Positions 36,549-46,082 are shown, counted from the stretch's first letter. The stretch: 64,000 nucleotides of DNA from Parvibacter caecicola (GCF_003725335.1 NZ_QIBY01000001.1:124001-188000); one strand, 5' to 3'. Made by a program: numbers and translations. Notes: a model not told the origin generated them from the sequence alone.

Positions 36549-37874
36549 CTAGCGCTCCAATCTTTTGATATCTTCGAGGAAGCGGGGGTAGCTCACTGCC
36601 ACGGCGCCGAAATCGCGCACCCCCACGGGCCGGTTGCCGCACAGCCCCGCAAGGGCCCAGGTCATGGCCAGGCGATGGTCGCCATGGGAATCGAACACCA
36701 GCCCTTCGGGCACCTCCAGTTGCGGGTTGCCCTCTATCAGAAGGTTGTTCCCCTCTTCCCAGGCATCCACCCCCAAAAGTTCCAGCCCTTCGATGATGGC
36801 GGCCAAACGGTCGGTTTCCTTAACCCGCAGCTCCCCCACCTCTTTGAAGACGGTGACGCCGTGGGCATGGGCCGCCACCAGCGCGAGCACGGGAATCTCG
36901 TCGATCAGCGACGCGATGTGCTGGGCGGGAATTTCGCAACCCCGCAGCTGCGGGGTGTAGGTTACGGTGATGGAGCCGTTGGGCTCTTTGCCCTCCTGCC
37001 CCTCGTGGCGTTCTTCCACGTTGGCCCCCATGCGCTCCAGCGTGCGCAGGAAACCGATGCGGGCGGGGTTCAGTGACACGTTCTTGATGCAGATGGAGCT
37101 GCCCGGCTTCAGCAGCGCCGCCGCCGCCAGGAAGGCGGCCGACGAGGGATCGCCGGGCACGTGCACCGTGCTGGCGCTCAAGGTGCTGGGGCCGGTCACC
37201 GAAGCGGTGCGGGTGGCGGCCGTGGTGGCCACGCCGAACTCCGGCAGCATCAGCTCGGTGTGGTTGCGGGAGGGCGCCGGCTCGTTCACCGTGGTGGTGC
37301 CGTCGGCGAAAACCCCCGCCAGCAGCACGGCCGTTTTCAGCTGGGCCGATGCCATGGGCGCATCGTAGGTGATGGCGCGCAGGGCCGGGGTGCCGGTTTC
37401 CGTTATGGGCAGCAGCTCTTGGCCCGCCGGCGCGAACTTTGCCCCCATCTTCATGAGGGGGGCGGTGATGCGGCGCATGGGGCGACGGCGCAGCGAACTG
37501 TCGCCGTCCAGCGTCACTGTGATGGGCCATGGGGCCAAAATGCCCATCAGCAACCGCACGGTGGTGCCGGAATTGCCGCAGTCGATGGGCCCTTGGGGCT
37601 GCGCGGGGCCGGCGGCGCCCCAGCCCTCCACAGTGCCGGCCAGGCTGCCGTCTTCCTGTACCGAAAGGTCCACCTTCGCCCCCAGCTGGGCCACGGCGCT
37701 CATGGAGGAGCGCACGTCCTGGGAGTCCAGCACGCCGGAGAGCTGGGACGTACCTTCCGCCATGGCGGAGAACAGCACGGCGCGGTGGGAGATGGACTTG
37801 TCGCCCGGCACCGTGGCGGTGCCGGAAAGCGGGCCGCTCAGCGGCTCTATCACTTGCACGTCATCACTCGACAT
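36549..37874 (-). CDS. aroA: 3-Phosphoshikimate 1-carboxyvinyltransferase (EPSP synthase)
   Basis: Transfers enolpyruvyl from PEP to shikimate-3-phosphate in aromatic amino-acid synthesis. The 441-residue protein has TVPGDKSISHRAVLFSAMAEGTSQ (about 22-45), DCGNSGTTVRLLMG and DGDSSLRRRPM. Toward the C-terminus RVKETDRLAAI and DHRLAMTWALAG are present. I chose the ATG at 37874 because AAGGAG is seven bases upstream; the ATG two codons earlier is too close to it. The start lies 11 bases inside the tyrA gene. Confidence 0.96.
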   Translation of the reverse strand: MSSDDVQVIEPLSGPLSGTATVPGDKSISHRAVLFSAMAEGTSQLSGVLDSQDVRSSMSAVAQLGAKVDLSVQEDGSLAGTVEGWGAAGPAQPQGPIDCGNSGTTVRLLMGILAPWPITVTLDGDSSLRRRPMRRITAPLMKMGAKFAPAGQELLPITETGTPALRAITYDAPMASAQLKTAVLLAGVFADGTTTVNEPAPSRNHTELMLPEFGVATTAATRTASVTGPSTLSASTVHVPGDPSSAAFLAAAALLKPGSSICIKNVSLNPARIGFLRTLERMGANVEERHEGQEGKEPNGSITVTYTPQLRGCEIPAQHIASLIDEIPVLALVAAHAHGVTVFKEVGELRVKETDRLAAIIEGLELLGVDAWEEGNNLLIEGNPQLEVPEGLVFDSHGDHRLAMTWALAGLCGNRPVGVRDFGAVAVSYPRFLEDIKRLER

Positions 37875-39036
37875 GGGCATGCTCCTTAACCATGAGGGGG
37901 CTAAACGATACGGAGTAACCGGCATTGATGAGGTCGATGGACAGTTTGCCCACATTCCCCTCGTCGGTCAATACCAGCGAAAGCACGGCGTTGCCCTCGC
38001 TGATGTGGTCGATCTCGATTGATTGTATGTTGCAGCCGGCGGCGCTGGCGATGGTGGTCACTTCCGCTACCACGCCGTTACGGTTGATCATGGGGATGCG
38101 CACCTCCAGCAGCTTGTCGGTGGAGGGCACCCAAGCGGCCGGCAGGCTGCGGCGGGCGTCGCTGGCCTGTTGCAGCAGTGCGGTGAAGCGGCCCCGGTCG
38201 CCCGCTTCAAGCGCCTCGGAGAACTGGCGGATGATGGAGCCCATCTCATCCAGACCTTCGGAAAGCGCCTGGGCGTTGTCGAAAGCGATGCCGCACCACA
38301 GCTTCGGGGAGCCGGCGGCGATGCGGGTGGTGTCCTTGAAGCCGCCGGCCGCCAGCCGCATGAGCGACTGGGAATCGTCGGCGTGGTTGCTGGCCAGCTG
38401 CATCAGGCAGGCCGCCACCATATGGGGCACATGGCTGACGATGGCTACCGCCTCGTCGTGCTCTTCGCGGGGCAGCGACACCACGCGCGCCTCGATGCCG
38501 GTTATCAGCTCGTGCAGATGCTGGAAATTCTCCGGCACCGTGGCGCTGTCGGGGCACAGGATCCAGTTGATGCCCTTGAACAGGTCGGCCCGGGCGCCGG
38601 CGATGCCGCTCTGTTCCGAGCCGGCCATGGGGTGCCCGGGGATGAAATCGCAGCTGGCGGGAAGCAGCAGTTCGGCGGCTTCCAAGATGTGGGCCTTGGT
38701 GGAGATGGTGTCGGTCACCACGCCGGAGAAGCCGCAGTCGGCCAACAGGCGGAAGTAGTCGTCCACCGCCGCCACCGGAGTGGCGATCACCGCCAGCTGG
38801 CAGCTGTTCGCCAAGTGATCGGCCAGCGCTTCGTCGGTGGGCAGCAGGGCCCGGTCGGCCCAGCCCTTTTCTTCGGCGATTGCCAAAGTGGGCGCGTCGG
38901 TGTCCACGCCCACCACGTGAACAGCGGGGTTCGCCTCCTTCACCGCGCCGGCAAACGAGGCCCCGATGAGCCCCAGGCCGATGACGCAGATGGATTCAAA
39001 TCCCAGGTTAGTGCAATGCGATTGTTCCGCTTTCAC
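37864..39036 (-). CDS. tyrA: Prephenate dehydrogenase with C-terminal ACT domain
   Basis: Oxidatively decarboxylates prephenate to 4-hydroxyphenylpyruvate for tyrosine. The NAD site is ICVIGLGLIGASFAGAV, about residue 15 onward from the GTG at 39036. FIPGHPMAGSEQSG carries catalytic His/Ser residues, and HDEAVAIVSHVPHMVAACL is a family block. An ACT-like domain (about 310-385: RNGVVAEVTTIASAAGCNIQSIEI) suggests tyrosine feedback. The start is uncertain: TTG at 39084 is an in-frame alternative with AAGG nine bases upstream. I prefer the GTG because the family N-terminus is short. aroA overlaps its 3' end. Confidence 0.93.
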   Translation of the reverse strand: MKAEQSHCTNLGFESICVIGLGLIGASFAGAVKEANPAVHVVGVDTDAPTLAIAEEKGWADRALLPTDEALADHLANSCQLAVIATPVAAVDDYFRLLADCGFSGVVTDTISTKAHILEAAELLLPASCDFIPGHPMAGSEQSGIAGARADLFKGINWILCPDSATVPENFQHLHELITGIEARVVSLPREEHDEAVAIVSHVPHMVAACLMQLASNHADDSQSLMRLAAGGFKDTTRIAAGSPKLWCGIAFDNAQALSEGLDEMGSIIRQFSEALEAGDRGRFTALLQQASDARRSLPAAWVPSTDKLLEVRIPMINRNGVVAEVTTIASAAGCNIQSIEIDHISEGNAVLSLVLTDEGNVGKLSIDLINAGYSVSFSPLMVKEHAHVE

Positions 39037-39094
39037 TGTTCGTCCCGTTTCCCTTTCCGTAAAAATAACCGGATGACTCGGCAAATTTCAAACC

Positions 39095-39877
39095 TTAGCA
39101 GTCGCCCGCGCAGGCGGCCAGCTCGGCCACTTCCCCATCGGCGAGCAGCCGCCATTGGCCCGGCGCCAAATCCCCCAACGTGAGGCTCGCCAAGCTGCAA
39201 CGGTGCAGCTGCAGCACCGGGTGCCCCACCGCCGCCAACATCCGTCTCACCTGCCGGTTGCGGCCTTCGGTGATGGTCAGCTCCACGATGCGGCGGCCGC
39301 CCTTCAGGCTCCATCCCAGCTGGGCGGCAACGGTGCGGGCCTGGGACAGCGGCAGAACGCGCCCGCGGGCCGGCAGCGTGGGACCGTCTTCCAGCAGAAC
39401 GCCGTTTCGCAGCGCCTCCATCTGCGGTTCCGTGGGCTGCCCTTCCACCAGGGCAAGGTAGGTTTTCTCCACATGGCGCCGCGGATGGATGAGGCTGTTG
39501 CCCAGTTGCCCGTCATTGGTGAACAGCAGAAGGCCGGTGGTGTCGGCGTCCAGGCGCCCCACGGGGAAAAGCCCCGGATATTGCTCGGCGGGCACCAGCG
39601 ATGCCACGGTGGCGCGCCCTTGGGGGTCGTCCATGGTGGTGAGCACCCGCGGGGGCTTGTGCAGCATCAGCGCTACGGAGCTTTCCGGCGGCCTCACCAC
39701 CGCCCCGTCCAGCGCAACCTCGTCGGCGCCCGGCACCACGGTGGTGCCCGGTTGCGAAACCACGGCGCCGTTCACCGTCACGCGCCCTTGGGCTATCAGC
39801 TGCTCGCAGGCGCGCCGCGATGCCACGCCGCTGCGGGCCAGGTACTTCTGAAGCCGCTGGGCCTCTGGGCTACTCAT
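39095..39877 (-). CDS. RluB/RsuA-family pseudouridine synthase
   Basis: Pseudouridine synthase of the RsuA/RluB/RluE/RluF branch. The 260-residue protein has an S4 domain (RLQKYLARSGVASRRACEQLI, RVTVNGAVV, about 7-42) and the catalytic Asp in VGRLDADTTGLLL (about 103-115). The C-terminal RNRQVRRMLAAVGHPVLQLHR block is typical. The position next to scpA-scpB matches the classical RluB neighbourhood in Gram-positives, so 23S rRNA is the likely target. It overlaps scpB by eight bases. Confidence 0.93.
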   Translation of the reverse strand: MSSPEAQRLQKYLARSGVASRRACEQLIAQGRVTVNGAVVSQPGTTVVPGADEVALDGAVVRPPESSVALMLHKPPRVLTTMDDPQGRATVASLVPAEQYPGLFPVGRLDADTTGLLLFTNDGQLGNSLIHPRRHVEKTYLALVEGQPTEPQMEALRNGVLLEDGPTLPARGRVLPLSQARTVAAQLGWSLKGGRRIVELTITEGRNRQVRRMLAAVGHPVLQLHRCSLASLTLGDLAPGQWRLLADGEVAELAACAGDC

Positions 39878-40652
39878 CGTCGGTCTCGAACACCAGGGTG
39901 TCGAAGTCGATCTTTTCCACCGCGCCGCTAAGTGCCGTGAAGGCGGCGGTCACCGCGGCGCGGGCAGCGTCTTCCAAAGGCGCGCCGGCGCCGTCTTCCG
40001 TGCCTTGGGGGGCAGGCGCTTGCAGCCCCTCGGCATCTGGGGCGTCCTCTCCGTCCGGCACCGCTTCCACCTGCACGCGCACGGCCGACAGCCGCTCCGC
40101 CACCAAGCGCCGGGTGGCCTCGTCGGGCACGAACTGCGCCAAGTCGGGAAGATCTGCCACCGAGCGCAGCCCGAACTTCTCCAAAAACGTGCGAGTGGTG
40201 CCGTAGAGCACCGGGTTGCCAGGGGCGTCGGCCACCCCCATTTCCCGCAGCAGCCCCTTTTCCACCAGGGAGTTCATGGGACTGTCGGAGTTCACACCGC
40301 GCACCGAGGCCACCTGGCCGCGGGTGACCGGCTGGGAATAGGCCACAATGGCCAGCGTTTCCATGGCGGCCGCCGAAAGCTTGCGGGTGTCCCAGGAAAC
40401 CACGTACTTCTCGATCAGCTCATGGTAGGCGGGGTGGGTGAACAGCCGCCAGCCGCCGGCCACCTCCCGCAGCTGGATGCCGCGGTTTCCGCTGGTCAGC
40501 TGCTCCTGCAGCGCCAGAAGGGCGCTTTCCGCCAGGCTCACGTCGCACTCCAGCATTTCGGCCAGGGTAACGGCGCTCACCGGTTGGTCGGTCACGAACA
40601 AGAGGGCTTCCAGCGCCCCGGGCAGGTCCGCTTCGGTTATTCCCTGAAACAA
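39870..40652 (-). CDS. scpB: Segregation and condensation protein B
   Basis: Kleisin-binding partner of the SMC complex that compacts and segregates chromosomes. The winged-helix core is GALEALLFVTDQPVSAVTLAEML (about 11-34), EVAGGWRLFTHPAY, KLSAAAMETLAIVAYSQPVTRGQVASVRGVNSD split over about 90-125, and LREMGVADAPGNPVLYGTT. The 260 residues exceed the usual 190: the extra 70 C-terminal residues are acidic, Ala/Pro-rich and probably disordered. The TTG start at 40652 has GAAGGA nine bases upstream and lies 15 bases after scpA. Confidence 0.92.
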   Translation of the reverse strand: MFQGITEADLPGALEALLFVTDQPVSAVTLAEMLECDVSLAESALLALQEQLTSGNRGIQLREVAGGWRLFTHPAYHELIEKYVVSWDTRKLSAAAMETLAIVAYSQPVTRGQVASVRGVNSDSPMNSLVEKGLLREMGVADAPGNPVLYGTTRTFLEKFGLRSVADLPDLAQFVPDEATRRLVAERLSAVRVQVEAVPDGEDAPDAEGLQAPAPQGTEDGAGAPLEDAARAAVTAAFTALSGAVEKIDFDTLVFETDDE

Positions 40653-40667
40653 GGCTCTCGTCCTTCC

Positions 40668-41456
40668 CTATTCCTCGATAGATGTCAGGCCGTGCTGTTC
40701 GTCAAGCACCAGTTCGCCCGATCCTTCGATGTAGTCCACCATGATGTCGCCAAAGGGGTTGGGCTGGTTCAGGTGCACCATGGCCCGCTTGAACAGCTCC
40801 AACAGCGCCAGAAACGTCACCACCAGCACTTCGGTTGGCGTGTCCTCGGTTACCAGCTCGCTGAACTTCAGATGCTTTTTGTTGCGGATGCGCTGATGGA
40901 TGGCGCGCACGTGCACCTCCACTGGCAGCGGTTTCGCGGCGATGTGCTCGCTTTCCAGTAGAAACACCTCGCGCCGCGCGTAAGAGCCGGCAGCCATCAG
41001 TCCCAGGGCGTCGGTGGTGACGCCCTTCAGGAAGTCGGGCATCACCTGCAAAAACACGGCATCGGGCCCGAAGGGGCGGCTGTGCATACGCCCTTCCGCT
41101 TCGAAGCGCTCGTACAGGGCGCCGGCGGCGTTCTTGTACTTCTTGTAGTTCATCAGCCGTTCCACAAGGATGTCCCGCGCCTCGTTGGGGGAAAGCTCCG
41201 CCACGTCCTCGTCCAGCTCGATTTGCGGTTTGGGCAGAAGGCTTTGGGCTTTGATTTCCAGAAGCGTGGCCGCCACCAGCAAGAAGTCGCTGGCCACATT
41301 CAAATCCAGCGCCTTCAAGCGCTGGATTTCCGCCAGGTACTGGTCGGCGATTTCGGTGATGGAGATGGAGCCGATATCCACCTTATCTTTGCTCACCAGC
41401 GAAAGCAGCAGCTCGAATGGGCCGTCGAAGTTCTCGATTTTCACGCGATACGACAT
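40668..41456 (-). CDS. scpA: Segregation and condensation protein A
   Basis: Kleisin subunit bridging the SMC heads. The 262-residue protein begins YRVKIENFDGPFELLLSLVSKDKVDIGSI (about 3-30), with ISITEIADQYL, VASDFLLVAATLLEIKAQSLLP (about 55-76) and a C-terminal winged helix with VVTFLALLELFKRA. It precedes scpB in the usual order. No smc gene is in the window. Confidence 0.94.
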   Translation of the reverse strand: MSYRVKIENFDGPFELLLSLVSKDKVDIGSISITEIADQYLAEIQRLKALDLNVASDFLLVAATLLEIKAQSLLPKPQIELDEDVAELSPNEARDILVERLMNYKKYKNAAGALYERFEAEGRMHSRPFGPDAVFLQVMPDFLKGVTTDALGLMAAGSYARREVFLLESEHIAAKPLPVEVHVRAIHQRIRNKKHLKFSELVTEDTPTEVLVVTFLALLELFKRAMVHLNQPNPFGDIMVDYIEGSGELVLDEQHGLTSIEE

Positions 41457-41465
41457 CTGCGGCCC

Positions 41466-42146
41466 TTAGGCGATGGGGAACGGGTACACGAGGTTGGCCA
41501 GGTTGTAGGCGGTGACGTCGAAATACCACCCGAAGGGGTTCACGTGGAACAGGTAGGGCAGCAAAATGACCGCCATCATGAACACCGGGAAGGCGTAACG
41601 CTGGATCTCGTAGTATTTGGGCAGGTACTTCGCCGGAATGAGGATGGCGAAGATGGACGAGCCGTCCAACGGCGGGATGGGCAGCAGGTTGAAGAACATG
41701 AGGAAGAGGTTGATGAGGGTGAAGGTGGGCAGGTACATGAGGTAGAACCACTCGAACACCGGGTTTGACAAGGCGCCGGTGAGCGCGGTGCCCAAGAGCG
41801 CCCAGGCCAGCCCCGCCCCAGCCAGCGCCAGCACCAAGTTGGCGGCCGGCCCGGCAAGACCGGTGATGAGGTCGCCCTTGCGCGGGTCTTTAAAGTAACC
41901 GGGGTTGTAGGGCACCGGCTTCGCGTAGCCGAACACCGGCATGTGCATCAGCATCAACATGGCCGGCAGAATCACCGTGCCGAAGGGGTCGATGTGGCGC
42001 AGCGGGTTAAGCGAGAGCCGCCCGGCCCGCTTTGCGGTGGGGTCTCCCAGTTTGTAAGCGGCGAATCCGTGGGCCGCCTCGTGGCACACCAGTGCCGGCA
42101 CAAAGCTCAGCACCATGGCAAGTATGTATTGAATCTCGTTAGACAT
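41466..42146 (-). CDS. Site-2 protease family (M50) membrane metallopeptidase
   Basis: Intramembrane zinc protease-like protein. The 226 residues form about six hydrophobic segments. HEAAHGFAAYKLGDPTA (about 22-38) supplies the two zinc His and the catalytic Glu, and NLLPIPPLDGSSIF (about 155-168) supplies the zinc Asp. There is no PDZ domain, so it belongs to the short YwhC/FtsH-independent group frequently located beside scpA in Gram-positives. Its substrate is unknown. It is the first gene of the long minus-strand run ending at gpsA; the upstream 100 bases hold no clear promoter. Confidence 0.91.
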   Translation of the reverse strand: MSNEIQYILAMVLSFVPALVCHEAAHGFAAYKLGDPTAKRAGRLSLNPLRHIDPFGTVILPAMLMLMHMPVFGYAKPVPYNPGYFKDPRKGDLITGLAGPAANLVLALAGAGLAWALLGTALTGALSNPVFEWFYLMYLPTFTLINLFLMFFNLLPIPPLDGSSIFAILIPAKYLPKYYEIQRYAFPVFMMAVILLPYLFHVNPFGWYFDVTAYNLANLVYPFPIA

Positions 42147-42241
42147 AGCCCGTTAGTTTACCTCATTTGCCCCGCTGCCGCCCCGTCTTCGCCAATTGTG
42201 CGCAGGGAATGCGGCTTACTTGCAGGCCCCTCTTCCCTTTT

Positions 42242-42712
42242 TTAGCAAAGCCCGGCGAAGCCCTGCTGCCGCAGTGCCTCGTATGCGCCGATGGCCACCG
42301 CGTTCGACAGGTTCAGCGACCGCTGCCCTTCCCGCATGGGGATGCGCACGCAGCGGGCGGCGAACTGCTCAAGCCAACGCTCCTCTAGCCCGCGGCTTTC
42401 GCGCCCGAACACCAGAAAAGTGTCCGCGCCGTAAGAGGCATCCGTGTAGGCGGTGCTGCAGTTGCCGGTGAACAGGTGCAGCTCGTCCTCGCCGTGGGCG
42501 GCGAAGAACTGCTCAGCGCAAGGCCACCGCACGATTTCCACGTCATTCCAGTAGTCGCAGCCGGCGCGCTTCAGGTTGCGCTCGGTGGGGCGAAACCCCA
42601 TCGGCTCCACCAGGTGCAACGTGGCCCCGGTAACGACGCAGGTGCGGGCGATGTTGCCAGTGTTCTGGGGGATTTCCGGCTCGATCAGCACGATGTTCAC
42701 GAGCGCCCTCAC
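42242..42712 (-). CDS. trmL: tRNA (cytidine/uridine-2'-O-)-methyltransferase, TrmL type
   Basis: SPOUT-fold enzyme that 2'-O-methylates the wobble base of tRNA-Leu. The 156-residue protein begins [19 protein letters not shown], has LHLVEPMGF and [15 protein letters not shown] (about 95-109). It ends with the SPOUT knot motif [25 protein letters not shown] chose the GTG at 42712, which overlaps the ABC-F stop codon (GTGA) and has GAAGGGG upstream. A second GTG four codons later at 42700 is nearly as good. Confidence 0.92.
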   Translation of the reverse strand: MRALVNIVLIEPEIPQNTGNIARTCVVTGATLHLVEPMGFRPTERNLKRAGCDYWNDVEIVRWPCAEQFFAAHGEDELHLFTGNCSTAYTDASYGADTFLVFGRESRGLEERWLEQFAARCVRIPMREGQRSLNLSNAVAIGAYEALRQQGFAGLC

Positions 42713-44796
42713 GCCCCTTCCTGCTGGCGGGTCATTTCCTCTTCGATTTCCTCGGTGAGGGCGAACCACTCCTCTTCCGCCTCGGCGATGCGCTTTTTCA
42801 GCGTTGCGTGTTCGGCGATGGCGTCGGTGGAGGCGGATTCGTTGATGTAGAAGTCCGGATCGGCCATCAAGGCCAGCAGCTCGTCCATGCGGGCGTTGTC
42901 CTTGTCCAGCTGTGCTTCCAGCACCGCCAGCCGTTTGCGCTGGTTCTTCAGCACCGCGTAGGCGCGATTGCGCGCTTCCGCTTCGCGCCGCTTCTGTTCC
43001 TTGGTTTTGGGAGCGCTCTCTTTGGGGGCGGTGAGGGGCTGGGGCGCTTTCGGTTCCGGCGCCTTCTTGCCGTGCTTGTTCACCGCCACCACTTTGCCTG
43101 GGCCGGCGCCCTTCGGCTTGGCGGCGGTTTTGCCCTTTGGCTCCTCCCCTTCGAACAAATCGTCCACCAGCGAACGCTCCGCCGGGCTCAAGGTGTCCAG
43201 CTGCCCCGACTTGAACAGGTAGTAGTCGTAGTCGCCGTCGTAGTTGGTAACCTTCCCCGGCGCTATTTCGATGATGCGGTTGGCCACGTTGCGGATGAGA
43301 TGGCGGTCGTGGGTGATGAACACGATGGTGCCGTCGAAGTGGACGAGCGCCTGCTCCAGGATGTCGGCGCTGGAGATGTCCAGGTGGTTGGTGGGCTCGT
43401 CCAGGCACAGCAGCGGCTTAGGCGCCACCAGCATCTTCGCCAGCGCCAAGCGGCTTTTCTCGCCGCCGGACAGCACGCCCACCTTCTTGTCCACCGCATC
43501 GCCGGTGAACAGAAACGCGCCCAGAAGCGTGCGCACCTGCGAGATGGTCCAGCCGGGGGCCACCCGGTCCAGCTCCTCGAACACGGTGTTGCCGGCGTGA
43601 AGTTCTTCCAGCTGGTGCTGCGCGTAGTAGGTCAGCTCCACGTGCACCCCGTAGTCGATGGTGCCGCTGTCGGGGGCCAGCACGCCGGCGATCATCTTCA
43701 GCAGCGTGGACTTGCCGGCGCCGTTGGGGCCCACCAGCGCCACCTTGTCGCCGCGGTACAGGGTGAAGTCCAGGCCGTCGTACACGGTTTTGTCGCCGAA
43801 GCGCTTCACGATGTCGGTGCCGCGCACCACCATGTCGCCGGTGCGCGGGGGCTGTTGGAAGTTGAAGTGCACCGTCTTCTTCTCTTCCGGGATGACGATG
43901 CGGTTCTCCATTATCTTGTCGATGCGCTTCTGGCGGTCTTGCGCTTGCTTTGCCTTGGTGGCCTTGTAGCGGAACTTCTCCACGAAGGCCTCCAGGTGCG
44001 ACAGCTCTTCGTCCTGCTTGGCCTTTTGGGCCCGCAGCAGCTCCAGCCGCTCTTTGCGCTGCTTCAGGTAAGCGCTGTAGTTGCCCTTGTACAGCAGCAC
44101 TTCCCCATTATCGATCTCCGCCACGCGGTCCACCGTGTTGTCCATGAAGGCGCGGTCGTGGCTCACCACGATCACGGTGCCCTCGTAGCCGCGCAAAAAG
44201 CCCTCCAGCCATTTCACCGACTCCAGGTCCAGGTGGTTGGTGGGCTCGTCCAGCAGCAGGATTTCCGGATTGCGAATCAGCAGCTTCGAGAGGGCTATGC
44301 GCATCTGCCAGCCGCCGGAGAAGTTGTTGGTGGAGCGGGCCAGGTCGGCTTCTTTGAATCCCAGGCCGAACAGCACGCCGCGCACCTTCGCCTCAAGGGA
44401 GTAGCCCCCCATGCGCTCGTAAGCGTCGCGGGCGCGCCCGGCGGCGGCCAGCTGCGCCTCGGTGGGGTTGGCCCCCAGTTCCGCCTCCAACTTGTGAAGG
44501 CGCCGTTCGGCCTCCAGCACTTCCACCTGCGAGGACAGCACCTCTTCGAAGATGGGGCGGTCGGGCATCTCGATGGCCTCCTGCTCCAGGTAGCCCACAC
44601 GGGCCCCCTTCGCAGTGAGGATGCGCCCCTCGTCCGGGTCGTTTTTGCCGGCGATGATGTTCAGCAGCGTGGTTTTGCCGGCGCCGTTAGGGCCCACCAG
44701 CGCCAGACGGTCGAATTCTTCCAGCTTGAAGGTAACGTCGTGGAACAGCTGTCGTCCGCCGTAGGATTTAGAAATATGTTCGGTTTGCAGAATCAT
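42709..44796 (-). CDS. ABC-F family ATPase
   Basis: Soluble twin-ATPase protein of the ABC-F group, which act on the ribosome and are not transporters. In the 695 residues the first domain has [14 protein letters not shown] (about 35-48), [15 protein letters not shown] and [12 protein letters not shown]. The inter-domain P-site linker is about 240-310. The second domain has [14 protein letters not shown] (about 357), [15 protein letters not shown] and [13 protein letters not shown] Lys/Pro/Ala-rich segment (about 550-610) and a C-terminal coiled coil follow, resembling Uup/YfmR-type factors. An antibiotic-resistance role cannot be excluded, but nothing points to it. trmL overlaps its end by four bases. 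Confidence 0.92.
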   Translation of the reverse strand: MILQTEHISKSYGGRQLFHDVTFKLEEFDRLALVGPNGAGKTTLLNIIAGKNDPDEGRILTAKGARVGYLEQEAIEMPDRPIFEEVLSSQVEVLEAERRLHKLEAELGANPTEAQLAAAGRARDAYERMGGYSLEAKVRGVLFGLGFKEADLARSTNNFSGGWQMRIALSKLLIRNPEILLLDEPTNHLDLESVKWLEGFLRGYEGTVIVVSHDRAFMDNTVDRVAEIDNGEVLLYKGNYSAYLKQRKERLELLRAQKAKQDEELSHLEAFVEKFRYKATKAKQAQDRQKRIDKIMENRIVIPEEKKTVHFNFQQPPRTGDMVVRGTDIVKRFGDKTVYDGLDFTLYRGDKVALVGPNGAGKSTLLKMIAGVLAPDSGTIDYGVHVELTYYAQHQLEELHAGNTVFEELDRVAPGWTISQVRTLLGAFLFTGDAVDKKVGVLSGGEKSRLALAKMLVAPKPLLCLDEPTNHLDISSADILEQALVHFDGTIVFITHDRHLIRNVANRIIEIAPGKVTNYDGDYDYYLFKSGQLDTLSPAERSLVDDLFEGEEPKGKTAAKPKGAGPGKVVAVNKHGKKAPEPKAPQPLTAPKESAPKTKEQKRREAEARNRAYAVLKNQRKRLAVLEAQLDKDNARMDELLALMADPDFYINESASTDAIAEHATLKKRIAEAEEEWFALTEEIEEEMTRQQEGA

Positions 44797-44953
44797 GTTT
44801 TACTTGGGGCTTTCACTTCGCGAAATATAAACCTGAAGCATTATAGCGAAGCCCACGCGCCCCACCCTAACACCCCGGCAGAAAGCCCGAGGAAACCAAA
44901 CCGCAGCTATTGGCACCGAAAAACGGTGAAGAATGCCATGAGGTGGCGTCTCG

Positions 44954-45760
44954 TTAGCGTGAGCTTTTTGAGGTCATCTTGCGGTATGCGGCTGGGGTTG
45001 TTCCGAGGCGTTGCTTGAACGTGCGGGTTAAATGGGCTTGGTCAGCGAAGCCCGTCTGTGCTGCGACATCGGAGGGCGCTGCTCCTTGCGCTAGGAGTTC
45101 GCGGGCGCACTCGATGCGAAGAGACATGAGGTGCTGAAGCGGAGTGATGGAGAAGCGGCGGCGGTACGCGCGGATAAGGGTATATTCCGAGATGCCCTCA
45201 TCCGCGGCCAGATCTTTTATGGAAACCGGTTCTGCCAGGTGGCCAAGGAGGTGCGCATACGCGCGAAGAGCGGCATTGTCGTGCGCCGCGACAGGACGAT
45301 GCTCGGCCTTATCGGACTCCAAGAGGTTTGCCAGGTATAGAGCCCGCTCCATCACTTCCTCATCGGCGTTGCCATCAAGCGCCTCCATGAGGGCCTCAAA
45401 CGCTTCCCCGGCGACCATCGCATCGCTGTCCGGATAAACAAGAACTGCGTTATCGAGCCTGTCAGAAGCGATGGTGACGCTGTCGTAGGCGAAGAGCTCG
45501 TCGCCGTCGTGGCTGCAACCGTGAACGTCCCCCGGATTGAACACTATTAGATCGCCTGGGCCGATACGCAGAGCGCGCCCGTTAAGCTCAAGAATACGCG
45601 ACCCCTGGCGCACACGGCCAATCACGTAGTATCTGTGAGAATGCGCGGCGAATGGCTGGGCGAATCCGCTGTAGGACCTTCTCTCCCCGCCAAGCACGGG
45701 AACGGGAACGACGGTGCAGCAAGGCTCTTCTGATGGTTTGTTGCCCGATGCTACTGGCAT
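44954..45760 (-). CDS. AraC-family transcriptional regulator with N-terminal cupin domain
   Basis: A 268-residue regulator. The N-terminal half is a cupin-like sensor (HSHRYYVIGRVRQGSRILELNG, about 40-60, and RIGPGDLIVFNPGDVHGCSH, about 66-86). The C-terminal AraC domain spans about 170-262: VSIKDLAADEGISEYTLIRAYRRRFSITP is the first helix-turn-helix and DVAAQTGFADQAHLTRTFKQRLGTTPAAYRK the second (each split here for description only). It has no adjacent co-directional target gene, so its regulon is unknown. Its ATG is preceded by ten G residues at the Shine-Dalgarno position, which could make expression phase-variable. Confidence 0.9.
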   Translation of the reverse strand: MPVASGNKPSEEPCCTVVPVPVLGGERRSYSGFAQPFAAHSHRYYVIGRVRQGSRILELNGRALRIGPGDLIVFNPGDVHGCSHDGDELFAYDSVTIASDRLDNAVLVYPDSDAMVAGEAFEALMEALDGNADEEVMERALYLANLLESDKAEHRPVAAHDNAALRAYAHLLGHLAEPVSIKDLAADEGISEYTLIRAYRRRFSITPLQHLMSLRIECARELLAQGAAPSDVAAQTGFADQAHLTRTFKQRLGTTPAAYRKMTSKSSR

Positions 45761-45770
45761 GCGTATCGCT

Positions 45771-45795
45771 CCCCCCCCCCTCTCTCTCTCGCTCT
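45771..45795. repeat. Poly-G tract and adjoining GA repeat before the AraC gene
   Basis: On the plus strand there are ten consecutive C (45771-45780) followed by five TC dinucleotides and GCTCT. On the sense strand of the AraC gene this is GAGAGAGAGA then ten G, ending ten bases before the ATG, exactly where a Shine-Dalgarno sequence sits. Homopolymers this long are prone to slipped-strand mispairing. The rest of the gap to the tRNA-Asp terminator (45796-45942) shows no other feature to me. Confidence 0.9.
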
Positions 45796-45942
45796 GGATC
45801 GTCGCGTAAAGGATGGACTTCCAACAAGTTTATATGCTGACTTATGCCATGTCCTGTTGTCAGCGAGAAAACCCTAGGGCATGAACGCGGTGAAAGCTTG
45901 AACGATATTGCGGATGAGGGATTCTTAACCTGGAGGAATAAA

Positions 45943-45972
45943 AAAACAGGAGCCTAAATGGCTCCTGTTTTG
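45943..45972 (-). terminator. Intrinsic terminator after tRNA-Asp
   Basis: AAAACAGGAGCC, a five-base loop and its complement give a 12-bp stem. On the minus strand it is followed by TTTTTTTATT, eight bases past the tRNA CCA end. Confidence 0.93.
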
Positions 45973-45980
45973 GTGTTGAA

Positions 45981-46057
<77 letters not shown>

Positions 46058-46076
46058 GTGCTGCGACAGCTCGATA

Positions 46077-46082
46077 ATTATA
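46077..46082 (-). promoter_or_regulatory. -10 element of the tRNA-Asp promoter
   Basis: TATAAT on the minus strand, 20 bases upstream of the mature tRNA 5' end. TTGTGT lies 17 bases farther upstream and is a weak -35 match. The position is right for a short pre-tRNA leader. Confidence 0.6.

Noticed and set aside
45588-45827. A minus-strand frame reading through the poly-G tract into the AraC region
   Set aside because: It starts at a TTG without ribosome-binding site, shows no homology, and lies in another frame from the regulator. A one-base slip would join it to the regulator, but nothing supports use of that start.
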